Shown here: positions 6,776 to 14,072 of the stretch, in pieces
Layout of the letters: each line of letters begins with the position of its first letter
Position numbering within the stretch: position 1 is the first letter of the stretch
NCBI GenBank assembly: GCA_937891015.1
Contig: CALAPY010000078.1
Span: 1 to 15,960, forward strand
Length of the DNA stretch: 15,960 nt
Source: UBA2108 sp002713215
GTDB taxonomy: Bacteria; Bacteroidota; Bacteroidia; Flavobacteriales_G; Salibacteraceae
Reading direction: 5' to 3'
The notes under the pieces: model-generated
What the model was told of the DNA's origin: nothing
The model's database searches: none
What the model saw: the letters and a program-made list of their open reading frames with translations, nothing else
Position numbers and translations under genes: made by a program

Positions 6776-8779
6776 ATGACGAAATTGGATAGTAAAATTC
6801 CTGAAGGTCCTATTGCAGACAAGTGGACGAAACATAAAAACGACATCAATGTGGTTAACCCCGCTAACAAAAGATTGATTGATGTTATTGTTGTGGGAAC
6901 GGGGTTAGCAGGTGGAGCTGCCGCAGCTTCTTTGGCGGAGCTAGGATACAATGTAAAAGCATTTTGTTTTCAGGATTCTCCACGTCGCGCGCACTCAATC
7001 GCAGCACAAGGTGGGATCAATGCCGCTAAGAATTACCAAAATGATGGTGATTCTACCTATCGTCTGTTTTACGACACTGTAAAAGGAGGCGATTATCGAG
7101 CCAGAGAAGCCAACGTGTATCGACTTGCAGAAGTATCGGCAAACATTATAGACCAGTGTGTTGCACAGGGGGTTCCTTTTGCCCGTGACTATGGTGGGTT
7201 GTTGGATAACCGTTCGTTTGGTGGAGTGTTGGTTTCCAGGACGTTTTATGCCAAGGGACAGACGGGGCAGCAATTGCTATTGGGTGCTTATTCGGCAATG
7301 GCTCGTCAAATTGGTAAGGGAAAAATTACGATGTACAATCGTCATGAAATGCTTGACGTTGTAAAGGTCGATGGTAAGGCTAGAGGAATTATAGCAAGAG
7401 ACCTGGTAACCGGTGAAATTGAGCGACACTCTGCTCATGCTGTTGTCATTTGTTCCGGTGGATATGGAAACGTATTCTTCTTGTCTACCAATGCTATGGG
7501 GTCGAATGCCACAGCTGCCTGGAAGATTCATAAAAAGGGTGCTTTTTTCGCAAACCCTTGCTATACACAAATTCATCCAACCTGCATTCCGCGTTCGGGA
7601 GATCATCAGTCCAAGTTAACACTCATGTCCGAATCGTTAAGAAATGATGGACGAATTTGGGTGCCCAAAAACAAGGAAGATGTTGAAGCTATTCGAGCAG
7701 GAAAATTAAAGCCAACTCAAATTAAGGAAGAAGATCGAGATTACTACCTGGAGAGAAGATATCCTGCGTTTGGGAACCTGGTTCCAAGGGATGTAGCATC
7801 GCGTGCTGCAAAGGAAAGATGTGATGCCGGATATGGAGTAAATAAAACCGGTGAAGCAGTTTATTTGGATTTTGCTTCGGCTTTTGTTCGATATGGAACT
7901 GAAAAAGCGCATGTTGAAGGAATTGAGAACCCTTCCAAAGAAGAAATAATAAAACTAGGTCAGGGTGTAATTGAGGCTAAGTATGGCAATTTATTTCAGA
8001 TGTATGAAAAGATTGTAGACGAAAACCCTTATGAAACGCCCATGATGATATATCCCGCTGTTCACTACACAATGGGAGGTGTATGGGTTGACTATAACCT
8101 CATGACAACTATTCCTGGTTGCTATTGTCTTGGAGAAGCTAATTTCTCCGATCATGGTGCGAATCGCCTGGGAGCTTCTGCGCTTATGCAAGGATTGGCT
8201 GATGGATATTTTGTAATCCCTTATACCATTGGCGATTATCTTGCCAATGATATTCGAACTGGCCCAATTTCAAACGATAGCACAGAATTTATAGAGGCTG
8301 AAAAGGAAGTAAAAGATCGCCTTGAAAAATTCATTAATAACAATGGAACTCATTCCGTAGATCATTTTCACAAGCGATTAGGAAAGGTTATGTGGGATAA
8401 GGTTGGAATGGCTAGAAATGAACAAGGTCTTAAGGAGGCGATAAAAGAAATTCGCCAGATTAGAGAAGAGTTTTGGAGGGACGTTCGGGTTCCTGGTGAA
8501 TTAAACGAGTTAAACCCCGAGCTTGAAAAAGCGGGTAGGGTAGCAGATTTTCTGGAATTAGGTGAATTATTTGCAATGGATGCCCTGGAAAGAACCGAAT
8601 CTTGTGGTGGACACTTTAGGGAAGAATCGCAAACTGAAGAAGGCGAAGCACTTCGCGACGATGTAAACTTTGCTTATGTGGCGGCCTGGGAGTATAAAGG
8701 AGATCCGAAGGACGAAGAGGTTCATAAGGAACACCTGGAGTTTAAGGATATCGAATTGAAACAACGTAGCTATAAGTAG
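6776..8779 (+). CDS. sdhA: Succinate dehydrogenase / fumarate reductase flavoprotein subunit
   Basis: This 667-residue catalytic subunit oxidises succinate to fumarate on the cytoplasmic face of the inner membrane, as part of the TCA cycle and respiratory chain. The N-terminal FAD-binding Rossmann motif is VVGTGLAGGAAAA (from about residue 40). The segment HSIAAQGGINAA (73-84) holds His73, the expected covalent FAD attachment site. HPT (267-269) and the PRDVASRA segment (R338, R343) are substrate-binding and catalytic residues; GANRLGASAL is the late FAD-contact motif. The C-terminal helical domain is complete (ESCGGHFREE). Length and sequence resemble the long type-B flavoproteins of Bacteroidota. 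It follows sdhC by 17 bases, but 350 bases separate it from sdhB, which is unusual and due to the insert at about 8780-9129. Confidence 0.97.
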   Translation: MTKLDSKIPEGPIADKWTKHKNDINVVNPANKRLIDVIVVGTGLAGGAAAASLAELGYNVKAFCFQDSPRRAHSIAAQGGINAAKNYQNDGDSTYRLFYDTVKGGDYRAREANVYRLAEVSANIIDQCVAQGVPFARDYGGLLDNRSFGGVLVSRTFYAKGQTGQQLLLGAYSAMARQIGKGKITMYNRHEMLDVVKVDGKARGIIARDLVTGEIERHSAHAVVICSGGYGNVFFLSTNAMGSNATAAWKIHKKGAFFANPCYTQIHPTCIPRSGDHQSKLTLMSESLRNDGRIWVPKNKEDVEAIRAGKLKPTQIKEEDRDYYLERRYPAFGNLVPRDVASRAAKERCDAGYGVNKTGEAVYLDFASAFVRYGTEKAHVEGIENPSKEEIIKLGQGVIEAKYGNLFQMYEKIVDENPYETPMMIYPAVHYTMGGVWVDYNLMTTIPGCYCLGEANFSDHGANRLGASALMQGLADGYFVIPYTIGDYLANDIRTGPISNDSTEFIEAEKEVKDRLEKFINNNGTHSVDHFHKRLGKVMWDKVGMARNEQGLKEAIKEIRQIREEFWRDVRVPGELNELNPELEKAGRVADFLELGELFAMDALERTESCGGHFREESQTEEGEALRDDVNFAYVAAWEYKGDPKDEEVHKEHLEFKDIELKQRSYK

Positions 8780-8784
8780 TATCT

Positions 8785-9122
8785 AGTTATTAGTGTTTAG
8801 TTAGAAGTATTTGAATTGACTGGATTAAAGTCATATCGGGATTTGGTAGTTTGGCAGAAAAGTATGTTTCTGGTAAAAGAGATTTATTTGCTTTCAGCCA
8901 AGCTTCCTGTGGATGAAAAATTTGGATTAAAGTCGCAAATGCAAAGAAGTACGGTTTCTATTCCTTCCAATATTGCAGAAGGTTGGGGAAGGGGTTACAA
9001 CCAAAGCTTTGTCCATTTTTTGAACATTTGTATGGAGATTGGCAAAATGCTCTATTTACTTAAAAATAATATTAAATCAAAAACGGAAATATCTAGTAAC
9101 TGAAAGCTAGATTCTAATAACT
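8785..9122. mobile_element. Insert between sdhA and sdhB, flanked by short inverted repeats and carrying an S23/IVP-like gene
   Basis: sdhA and sdhB are normally adjacent in this operon type, but here 350 bases separate them. The insert is bounded by AGTTATTAG at 8785-8793 and its exact reverse complement CTAATAACT at 9114-9122. ATCTAGT also occurs as a direct repeat at 8781-8787 and 9091-9097. Both flanks are rich in TAG/TTAG words unlike the adjoining genes. The only gene inside is the four-helix-bundle ORF. The same protein family is known from intervening sequences in 23S rRNA genes and as stand-alone intergenic genes in Bacteroidota. That this is a mobile or once-mobile unit is an inference from position and repeats; no target-site duplication was established. 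Confidence 0.45.
8816..9103 (+). CDS. Four-helix-bundle protein (S23/IVP family), shortened by internal deletion
   Basis: This 95-residue ORF starts at TTG 8816; no in-frame ATG precedes the conserved region and an in-frame stop lies at 8798. The N-terminal half matches the family well: SYRDLVVWQKSM, then EIYLLSAKLP, then FGLKSQMQRSTVSIPSNIAEGWGRG and FVHFLNI. Family members are usually about 115-125 residues. After FLNI they carry a GSL.ELET-type third helix of about 25-30 residues, then a last helix of the EIGKML..L type. Here FLNIC runs straight into MEIGKMLYLLKNN, so the third helix is missing in frame. The family's function is unknown. Lying inside the sdh operon it is transcribed with it, but the deletion suggests a decaying passenger. 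Family membership is firm; function of this copy is doubtful. Confidence 0.8.
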   Translation: MTGLKSYRDLVVWQKSMFLVKEIYLLSAKLPVDEKFGLKSQMQRSTVSIPSNIAEGWGRGYNQSFVHFLNICMEIGKMLYLLKNNIKSKTEISSN

Positions 9123-9129
9123 CAAGTTT

Positions 9130-9882
9130 ATGGATTTGACTTTAAAAATTTGGCGACAAAAGAATAAAGACGACAAAGGCGGAATGGAAACCTTTCAAAT
9201 TAGTGATGTTTCCCCGGATTCTTCCTTTCTTGAAATGTTGGATTTACTGAATGAAGATTTGGTAAACAAGGGTGAAGTACCAGTAGCTTTTGATCACGAT
9301 TGTCGTGAAGGAATTTGCGGAATGTGTTCCCTTTACATTAATGGAGAGGCGCATGGACCCGATAGAGCGGTTACCACTTGCCAGCTTCACATGAGAAAAT
9401 TTAAAGACGGTGATACCATTTTTGTAGAGCCCTGGAGGGCGAAGGCATTTCCGGTTATTAAAGATTTGGTTGTGGACCGAGGTGCGTTCGACAGAATTAT
9501 GGAAGCCGGGGGCTTTGTGTCTGTAAATACTTCTGGAAATACTCAGGATGCTAATGCTCTTCCCATTCCAAAAGTTGATGCCGACAATGCATTTGATGCG
9601 GCAACGTGTATTGGATGCGGTGCATGTGTTGCAACCTGTAAAAATGCTTCGGCTATGCTATTTGTATCTGCTAAGGTTTCCCAGTTGGCACTTCTTCCTC
9701 AAGGTCAGGTTGAAGCTAAGCGCAGAGCGATACATATGGTGGAACAAATGGACCATGAAGGATTTGGAAATTGTACTAATACCGGTGCTTGCGAAGTAGA
9801 ATGCCCAAAGGGAATTTCTCTTGATAATATTGCGAGAATGAATCGAGAGTATTTGAGTGCAGCCATTGTTTCGGAGGATTAA
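9130..9882 (+). CDS. sdhB: Succinate dehydrogenase / fumarate reductase iron-sulfur subunit
   Basis: This 250-residue subunit carries electrons from the flavin of SdhA to the haems of SdhC. The N-terminal ferredoxin-like domain binds [2Fe-2S] with C58, C63, C66 (CREGICGMC) and C84. The C-terminal domain has the CIGCGACVATC cluster motif (C160, C163, C166, C170) and C215, C221, C225 (NCTNTGACEVECPKG) for the [4Fe-4S] and [3Fe-4S] centres. All expected cysteines are present. The gene is the last of the operon and ends 29 bases before a strong terminator. Because the insert lies between it and sdhA, it has a 350-base gap upstream; no separate TAnnTTTG box was recognised immediately before its ATG. 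It is therefore probably expressed by read-through from sdhA. Confidence 0.97.
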   Translation: MDLTLKIWRQKNKDDKGGMETFQISDVSPDSSFLEMLDLLNEDLVNKGEVPVAFDHDCREGICGMCSLYINGEAHGPDRAVTTCQLHMRKFKDGDTIFVEPWRAKAFPVIKDLVVDRGAFDRIMEAGGFVSVNTSGNTQDANALPIPKVDADNAFDAATCIGCGACVATCKNASAMLFVSAKVSQLALLPQGQVEAKRRAIHMVEQMDHEGFGNCTNTGACEVECPKGISLDNIARMNREYLSAAIVSED

Positions 9883-9911
9883 GAATTAGGATTTAGTTTA
9901 TTGAATAATAG

Positions 9912-9954
9912 AAAGCCCCGCAGTCTGAGCGCAGTCGAAGACGGGGCTTTTTTT
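9912..9954 (+). terminator. Rho-independent terminator of the sdh operon
   Basis: A 9-base-pair stem (AAAGCCCCG at 9912-9920 with CGGGGCTTT at 9942-9950) is followed by a run of T to 9954. The 21-base loop is unusually long and contains its own palindrome CTGAGCGCAG (9925-9934) within TGAGCGCAGTCGAAG. The T-run is only on the plus side, so it ends transcription leaving sdhB. Confidence 0.85.
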
Positions 9955-10012
9955 GTTCATAAAAACAAAGGGAATAAGTGTTTAAACGTGATGTAAACTT
10001 TCTGTTCTTCCC

Positions 10013-10020
10013 TAAGTTTG
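10013..10020 (+). promoter_or_regulatory. -7 box (TAAGTTTG) of the aminotransferase-amidase operon
   Basis: TAAGTTTG is an exact TAnnTTTG match, ending 23 bases before the ATG at 10044, which leaves a leader of about 16 bases. It lies after the sdh terminator, giving the next two genes their own promoter. No clear TTTG -33 box is present at about 9987-9994. Confidence 0.55.
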
Positions 10021-10043
10021 TTTTAGCAGACTAAAACGCTATT

Positions 10044-11201
10044 ATGCCAAATTACTCGGGTTCATTAAGTAGTAAGCTACCTCAGGTCAAGACAAGCATC
10101 TTTACAATAATGTCTGCGTTAAGTAATGAGCAAAAAGCAATTAACTTAAGCCAGGGATTCCCTGATTTCCCTGTTGATCCTAATCTGATTGAACTGGTCA
10201 GCAAATACATGAGGGCCGGGCACAACCAATACGCTCCAATGCCGGGATTAATCTCTCTACGGGAAGCCATTTCCAATAAGGTGGAGAAAAGCTATTCGCT
10301 ATCCTACAATCCTGAAACGGAAATTACCATTACTGCCGGGGCAACTCAGGCCATATACTCTGCAATTTCTTCCGTTGTTAAAGAAGGGGATGAGGTGATA
10401 CTTTTTACTCCTGCCTACGATTGTTATGCGCCGGCTATTGAACTGAACGGTGGCAAACCAGTGTACATACAACTGCAGGAACCCTATTATTCAATTGATT
10501 GGAATGAAGTAAAAAAGTCTGTAAGCCATCGAACAAAGCTTATCATTATCAATACACCCCATAACCCAACAGGAAGCATTCTTTCTGCAGGAGATATGGC
10601 GGAATTGGAAAAAATAACCGACAATTCTGACATATTAATATTAAGTGATGAGGTCTACGAGCATATAATATTTGATGGCTATGAGCATCAAAGTATCGCT
10701 CGATTTCCAAAATTGGCGGAAAGGAGTTTCATTGTTTATTCATTTGGAAAAACGTTTCACGCTACAGGTTGGAAATTAGGCTACTGCCTGGCTCCTGAAC
10801 GATTGACAAAGGAATTTAGAAAGACACATCAATTTCAGGTTTTTGCATGCAATCATCCGATTCAGGCTGCATTAGCAGAATACATACAATATGAAGGGAA
10901 TTATAATTCCGTATCACAATTGTACCAGCAGAAAAGAGATGTGTTTAATTCTCTTTTGAAAGATTCCAGATTTATAATAAGACCAAGCGCAGGCACCTAT
11001 TTTCAGCTGCTTGATTATACCAACATATCCGATGAAAATGATTTTGAGTTAGCCCAAAAGTGGACTGCAGAACAAAAAGTAAGTTCAATACCAGTTTCAG
11101 TTTTTTATCATAACCCTGTTCAGAATGGTGTACTCCGGTTTTGTTTTGCCAAGCAAGATGAAACACTGGTTCAAGCTGCTGAAATACTATCCCGTTTATA
11201 A
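10044..11201 (+). CDS. PLP-dependent aminotransferase, methionine/glutamine type (YbdL-like, class I/II)
   Basis: This 385-residue cytoplasmic fold-type I aminotransferase has every expected active-site residue: N174 (TPHNPTG), D202 and Y205 (LSDEVYEH), the PLP lysine K236 (SFGKTFHATGWKLGY) and the carboxylate-binding R365 (GVLRFCFAK). The N-terminus (INLSQGFPDFPVDP) and overall pattern resemble YbdL/methionine aminotransferases and glutamine transaminase K. The likely reaction is transfer of an amino group between methionine or an aromatic amino acid and a 2-oxo acid, with glutamine as probable donor in vivo. Its stop overlaps the start of the omega-amidase by one base (TAATG), so the two are translationally coupled, which supports the glutamine transaminase role. 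Kynurenine or general aromatic aminotransferase is the alternative. Confidence 0.9.
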   Translation: MPNYSGSLSSKLPQVKTSIFTIMSALSNEQKAINLSQGFPDFPVDPNLIELVSKYMRAGHNQYAPMPGLISLREAISNKVEKSYSLSYNPETEITITAGATQAIYSAISSVVKEGDEVILFTPAYDCYAPAIELNGGKPVYIQLQEPYYSIDWNEVKKSVSHRTKLIIINTPHNPTGSILSAGDMAELEKITDNSDILILSDEVYEHIIFDGYEHQSIARFPKLAERSFIVYSFGKTFHATGWKLGYCLAPERLTKEFRKTHQFQVFACNHPIQAALAEYIQYEGNYNSVSQLYQQKRDVFNSLLKDSRFIIRPSAGTYFQLLDYTNISDENDFELAQKWTAEQKVSSIPVSVFYHNPVQNGVLRFCFAKQDETLVQAAEILSRL

Positions 11202-11977
11202 TGCCAGATATAGTTGTAAGTATAGTTCAAATGAATATTGCGTGGCAAAAGCCATCCAATAATCGACGAAAAATTGAGAAACTATTAAACGGCAGTAAAC
11301 CTGCGGACTTAATCGTACTCCCTGAAATGTTCACCACCGGTTTTACCATGGATGTTCAAAGCCAGGCTGAGAAAATGGAAGGAGAAACAATGGAATGGAT
11401 GAAAAGGCTATCCGTTGAGTCTCGGTCGGTGATTACAGGAAGTTTAATTATTGAAGAAAACGGGAGGTATTACAATCGATTAATATGGATGCGCCCTGAT
11501 GGAACATACAAACATTATGACAAGCGTCATCTGTTTAGAATGGCCGGGGAGGATGAGCATTTTTCAGAAGGGCAACGAAAAATTTTCCCCGTTCTTAAGG
11601 GTTGGAGAATTTGTCCATTGATATGTTACGATTTACGATTTCCGGTTTGGAGTAGAAATCAGAATGACTATGACTTATTAATTTATGTAGCCAATTGGCC
11701 TGAGGCTAGAAGAAGTGCATGGAAGACACTAAGTCAGGCTCGCGCAATGGAAAATTATTCTCCCGTTGTTGCGGTAAATCGAATTGGAAGAGACGGACAG
11801 GGAAGGACTTATAGTGGAGATTCAGCTGTTTATGATGCAAAAGGGGAACTATTGAGTCGAATGGAAGATAATGTTGAAGGCGTTGAAACGGTTAAACTAT
11901 CCATAAAGGATTTAAAATCATATAGAGAGAAATTCCCGGCTTATCTTGATGCTGACAGTTTTGCTATTCAGGAATAA
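11201..11977 (+). CDS. Nitrilase-superfamily amidohydrolase, probable omega-amidase (YafV-like)
   Basis: This 258-residue cytoplasmic carbon-nitrogen hydrolase has the Glu-Lys-Cys triad: E42 (LPEMFTTGF), K108 (YDKRHLF) and C142 (CPLICYDLRFPVW). The FTTGF and RHLFRMAGE segments are those of the YafV/Nit2 omega-amidase branch. These enzymes hydrolyse 2-oxoglutaramate (from glutamine transamination) and 2-oxosuccinamate to 2-oxoglutarate and oxaloacetate plus ammonia. The ATG overlaps the aminotransferase stop, so the pair forms one unit that makes glutamine-driven transamination irreversible; in known cases this serves methionine salvage. Its 3' end overlaps the convergent lipoprotein gene by 14 bases. 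The superfamily call is certain; substrate follows from subfamily motifs and neighbour. Confidence 0.91.
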   Translation: MPDIVVSIVQMNIAWQKPSNNRRKIEKLLNGSKPADLIVLPEMFTTGFTMDVQSQAEKMEGETMEWMKRLSVESRSVITGSLIIEENGRYYNRLIWMRPDGTYKHYDKRHLFRMAGEDEHFSEGQRKIFPVLKGWRICPLICYDLRFPVWSRNQNDYDLLIYVANWPEARRSAWKTLSQARAMENYSPVVAVNRIGRDGQGRTYSGDSAVYDAKGELLSRMEDNVEGVETVKLSIKDLKSYREKFPAYLDADSFAIQE

Positions 11978-13577
11978 TCCAGGTTATTTTCTTATCCCAC
12001 CCTTCTTTCATTTCCAATTCTTCCGAAAAATAAATTACACTTTCCGGATGTTTTCTGGGTATAAATGAACCGGGGTCCCATTTTCCATTTCCGTTTTCAT
12101 CGAAGATCATTTTAAGCTTATACTTTCCAGCCGATAAGTTTGGGAAATTGATTACTTGATTATTCTCTACTACAATTTCTTCCAGAATCTCTTTTTCCTC
12201 GTGATCCATAAACTGAAGGATGTTTTTTGAAGATGAAGAGAGTTCAATTCTTACATTTAAGCTGGCATATTCAATATCACTAAGCGTTTTAACATTGAAG
12301 ACAAGCGTATCGTGACTCAAACCAAATACGTCAGTAAAAGAGCTGTCAAAAACATAAAGGGTATAGTTTTTTTCCTGTTTTAGTTTGCCGCTCAGCTCGA
12401 AGGAATAATTGTCAATTTTACTGGCCCTTACTTCCAGTGTATCATTCTTGTTTATTAATATGCCCTTAAAATTAATGGTATTGATTGGGGTGCTCGATTT
12501 CAACTGCAGTGGTTCAAAGTACTTCACCACACCATTCTTTTGCTCCAATGAGATGGTGGGCATTATTTTAGATACTTCTTCTTCTGCTTCCGGAAAGGGT
12601 AGAGGCTTAATTTCAGCAGTATCCAAAACTTTTCCAAAATCCGATATTTCTATCAATAGGTTTTCATCTTTTATCGAAGTGATATCTGTCCATAGCCAAA
12701 CGGTGTCTCTTTCTGAGTCGAATTCAGGGAAGTACCAATTAGAATCCACCTCTTGATTAAGAACTCTTAAGGACAAGTTTTGAATGGGTTGATTAAACCC
12801 AAGCATTACCTTCCCATATCGTTCAACTTTTGAACCGACATAAAATTGGTTCGGAATGAATTCCTGAAAAAGGGGAATTCTTAATTCCGTGATTGACGTG
12901 TTTGAATCACCAAGCGCCACCTTAGTATCGAGAAAGCCAATGCGCTCATTAGGCATGTCGTATAAATAGTTACTGTTTTTGTCTTCGAGCACAAATAGGC
13001 TAAAGGAGTCATTTTTTAGGTGATTCACCAGAAACTCACCTTGAGATCTGCTCTTAGCATAGTAGATTGGCCTTTCCTTAGCGGGGGCTGAATCATTTTC
13101 CGATTGGTAGAGCATGACCAGAACCTTTTCAATCGGTTTGAGCGTAAAAGCATCCCGTATATTACCTGAAACAAGTCCGGAATCAATCATGTCACCCGTT
13201 GAAAAAACCACAACATTCGAGTCAAGGATATTTCCTTCGTGATAATCTTTTATACCGTTACCCAGATTAAATGTATAAGTGGTGTTTTCCAATAAGGTAT
13301 CGGTGAAACCTATGAACAAACTCTTACCTTTTATCTTAAACTCTGGGTTTTTATTTAATGGAGGGGATACTATCAGTTCTTGTTGCAGGTTGTTGAGCAC
13401 AACAAATTCATCAAAATCCAGCTTAATTGCCGAGCCTTCGAAATTTGTTGAACCGCTTATGGGATTACTTTTTGCGATTTTCGGAGGGGTTATGTCTTTT
13501 TCACCACCGGTTGGTGGCTGCATGATTGCACATGATTGAAACAATGTACAAATGGTTATAATCCAGTAATATTTCAC
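11964..13577 (-). CDS. Ig-like (Big_5-type) outer-membrane lipoprotein of Bacteroidota
   Basis: This is a secreted lipoprotein of about 537 residues. From the GTG at 13577 it begins MKYYWIITICTLFQSC, a compact lipoprotein signal with the acylated cysteine at residue 16. No in-frame ATG is available. A TTG at 13601 would overlap msrC by 10 bases and prefix eight residues, giving a poorer signal. After PPTGGEKDITPPKI comes a bacterial Ig-like domain (FDEFVVLNNLQQELIVSP, TTYTFNLGNGIKDYHEGN, VVVFSTG), then a carboxypeptidase-regulatory-like fold (SGNIRDAFTLKPIEKVLVMLY). The middle is of beta character, and the C-terminus reads LKMIFDENGNGKWDPGSF. This architecture recurs in Bacteroidota but its function is not known. 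It is 14 bases after msrC on the same strand, so probably co-transcribed. The start is the uncertain part. Confidence 0.85.
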   Translation of the reverse strand: MKYYWIITICTLFQSCAIMQPPTGGEKDITPPKIAKSNPISGSTNFEGSAIKLDFDEFVVLNNLQQELIVSPPLNKNPEFKIKGKSLFIGFTDTLLENTTYTFNLGNGIKDYHEGNILDSNVVVFSTGDMIDSGLVSGNIRDAFTLKPIEKVLVMLYQSENDSAPAKERPIYYAKSRSQGEFLVNHLKNDSFSLFVLEDKNSNYLYDMPNERIGFLDTKVALGDSNTSITELRIPLFQEFIPNQFYVGSKVERYGKVMLGFNQPIQNLSLRVLNQEVDSNWYFPEFDSERDTVWLWTDITSIKDENLLIEISDFGKVLDTAEIKPLPFPEAEEEVSKIMPTISLEQKNGVVKYFEPLQLKSSTPINTINFKGILINKNDTLEVRASKIDNYSFELSGKLKQEKNYTLYVFDSSFTDVFGLSHDTLVFNVKTLSDIEYASLNVRIELSSSSKNILQFMDHEEKEILEEIVVENNQVINFPNLSAGKYKLKMIFDENGNGKWDPGSFIPRKHPESVIYFSEELEMKEGWDKKITWIIPE

Positions 13578-13591
13578 AAAAGGCAAGCTAC

Positions 13592-14059
13592 TCAACTCCA
13601 AAGCTTTTTTGTTATTAATTGGCTTATTTGCTCCAGATACTGTTGATCAACCTCGTTGAAACAAGAGAACCTTTCGCTGTCAACATCCAAAACACCCACA
13701 ACAACATTATCAGAGATCAGAGGAACAACAATTTCGGACTTACTCTCTTCACTACAGGCTATGTGGTTTTCAACTTCGTGCACATTATCAACTATAATTG
13801 TTCCTTTTGTTTTCCATGCAGTTCCGCATATGCCTTTTCCATTTTGAATTCGGTTACATGCAACCGGCCCTTGAAATGGTCCTACAACAAGTACATCCCG
13901 TTCATTTTCAGATTTTACAAGGTAGAAGCCAGTCCACCAGAATTTAAACGAATTATGAAGAATTGCCGCAATATTTGATAGGCCTGCAATTAAGTCAGTT
14001 TCTTCCTCTATCAAAGTCTCTATCTGCCCCAAGGCCTCCTTATATTGTTCCGACTTCAT
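13592..14059 (-). CDS. msrC: Free methionine-(R)-sulfoxide reductase (fRMsr, GAF domain)
   Basis: This 155-residue single-GAF-domain enzyme reduces free L-methionine-(R)-sulfoxide to methionine, protecting the free amino-acid pool from oxidation in the cytoplasm. The diagnostic pattern of E. coli YebR/MsrC is intact: GPFQGPVACNRI (C68), GKGICGTAW (C78), HIACSEESKSEIVVPL (C102) and GVLDVDS. All three redox cysteines are present, which separates it from signalling GAF domains. Length is normal. It is the first gene of a minus-strand unit with the Ig-like lipoprotein 14 bases downstream. A perfect -7 box lies only 5 bases before its ATG, so the mRNA may be nearly leaderless. It lies near the methionine aminotransferase/omega-amidase pair, but on the opposite strand. 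Confidence 0.92.
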   Translation of the reverse strand: MKSEQYKEALGQIETLIEEETDLIAGLSNIAAILHNSFKFWWTGFYLVKSENERDVLVVGPFQGPVACNRIQNGKGICGTAWKTKGTIIVDNVHEVENHIACSEESKSEIVVPLISDNVVVGVLDVDSERFSCFNEVDQQYLEQISQLITKKLWS

Positions 14060-14064
14060 TGGGG

Positions 14065-14072
14065 CAAAAGTA
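14065..14072 (-). promoter_or_regulatory. -7 box (TACTTTTG on the minus strand) of msrC
   Basis: Plus-strand CAAAAGTA reads TACTTTTG on the minus strand, an exact TAnnTTTG match. A TTG lies 22 bases further upstream (14095-14097). The box ends 5 bases before the msrC ATG, so transcription would begin at or next to the start codon. Confidence 0.5.

Noticed and set aside
7277..7606. A 109-codon minus-strand frame inside sdhA
   Set aside because: sdhA is complete and highly conserved here; the antisense frame has no family features.
8816..9103. The S23-like gene as evidence of a 23S rRNA intervening sequence here
   Set aside because: No rRNA sequence flanks it; both sides are sdh genes, so it is the stand-alone intergenic form of the family.
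6066..9882. Calling the respiratory complex fumarate reductase (frd)
   Set aside because: Type-B enzymes cannot be assigned a direction by sequence alone; nothing nearby points to anaerobic fumarate respiration, so the usual sdh name was kept.
12409..12756. A 115-codon plus-strand frame opposite the Ig-like lipoprotein
   Set aside because: It is antisense to a well-supported gene and serine/leucine-rich from reverse-strand codons, with no start context. It is a shadow frame.
13619..13978. A 119-codon open frame on the plus strand opposite msrC
   Set aside because: It lies wholly antisense to a gene with all family motifs intact, and its translation has no recognisable domain or composition of a real protein. 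It is a shadow frame.
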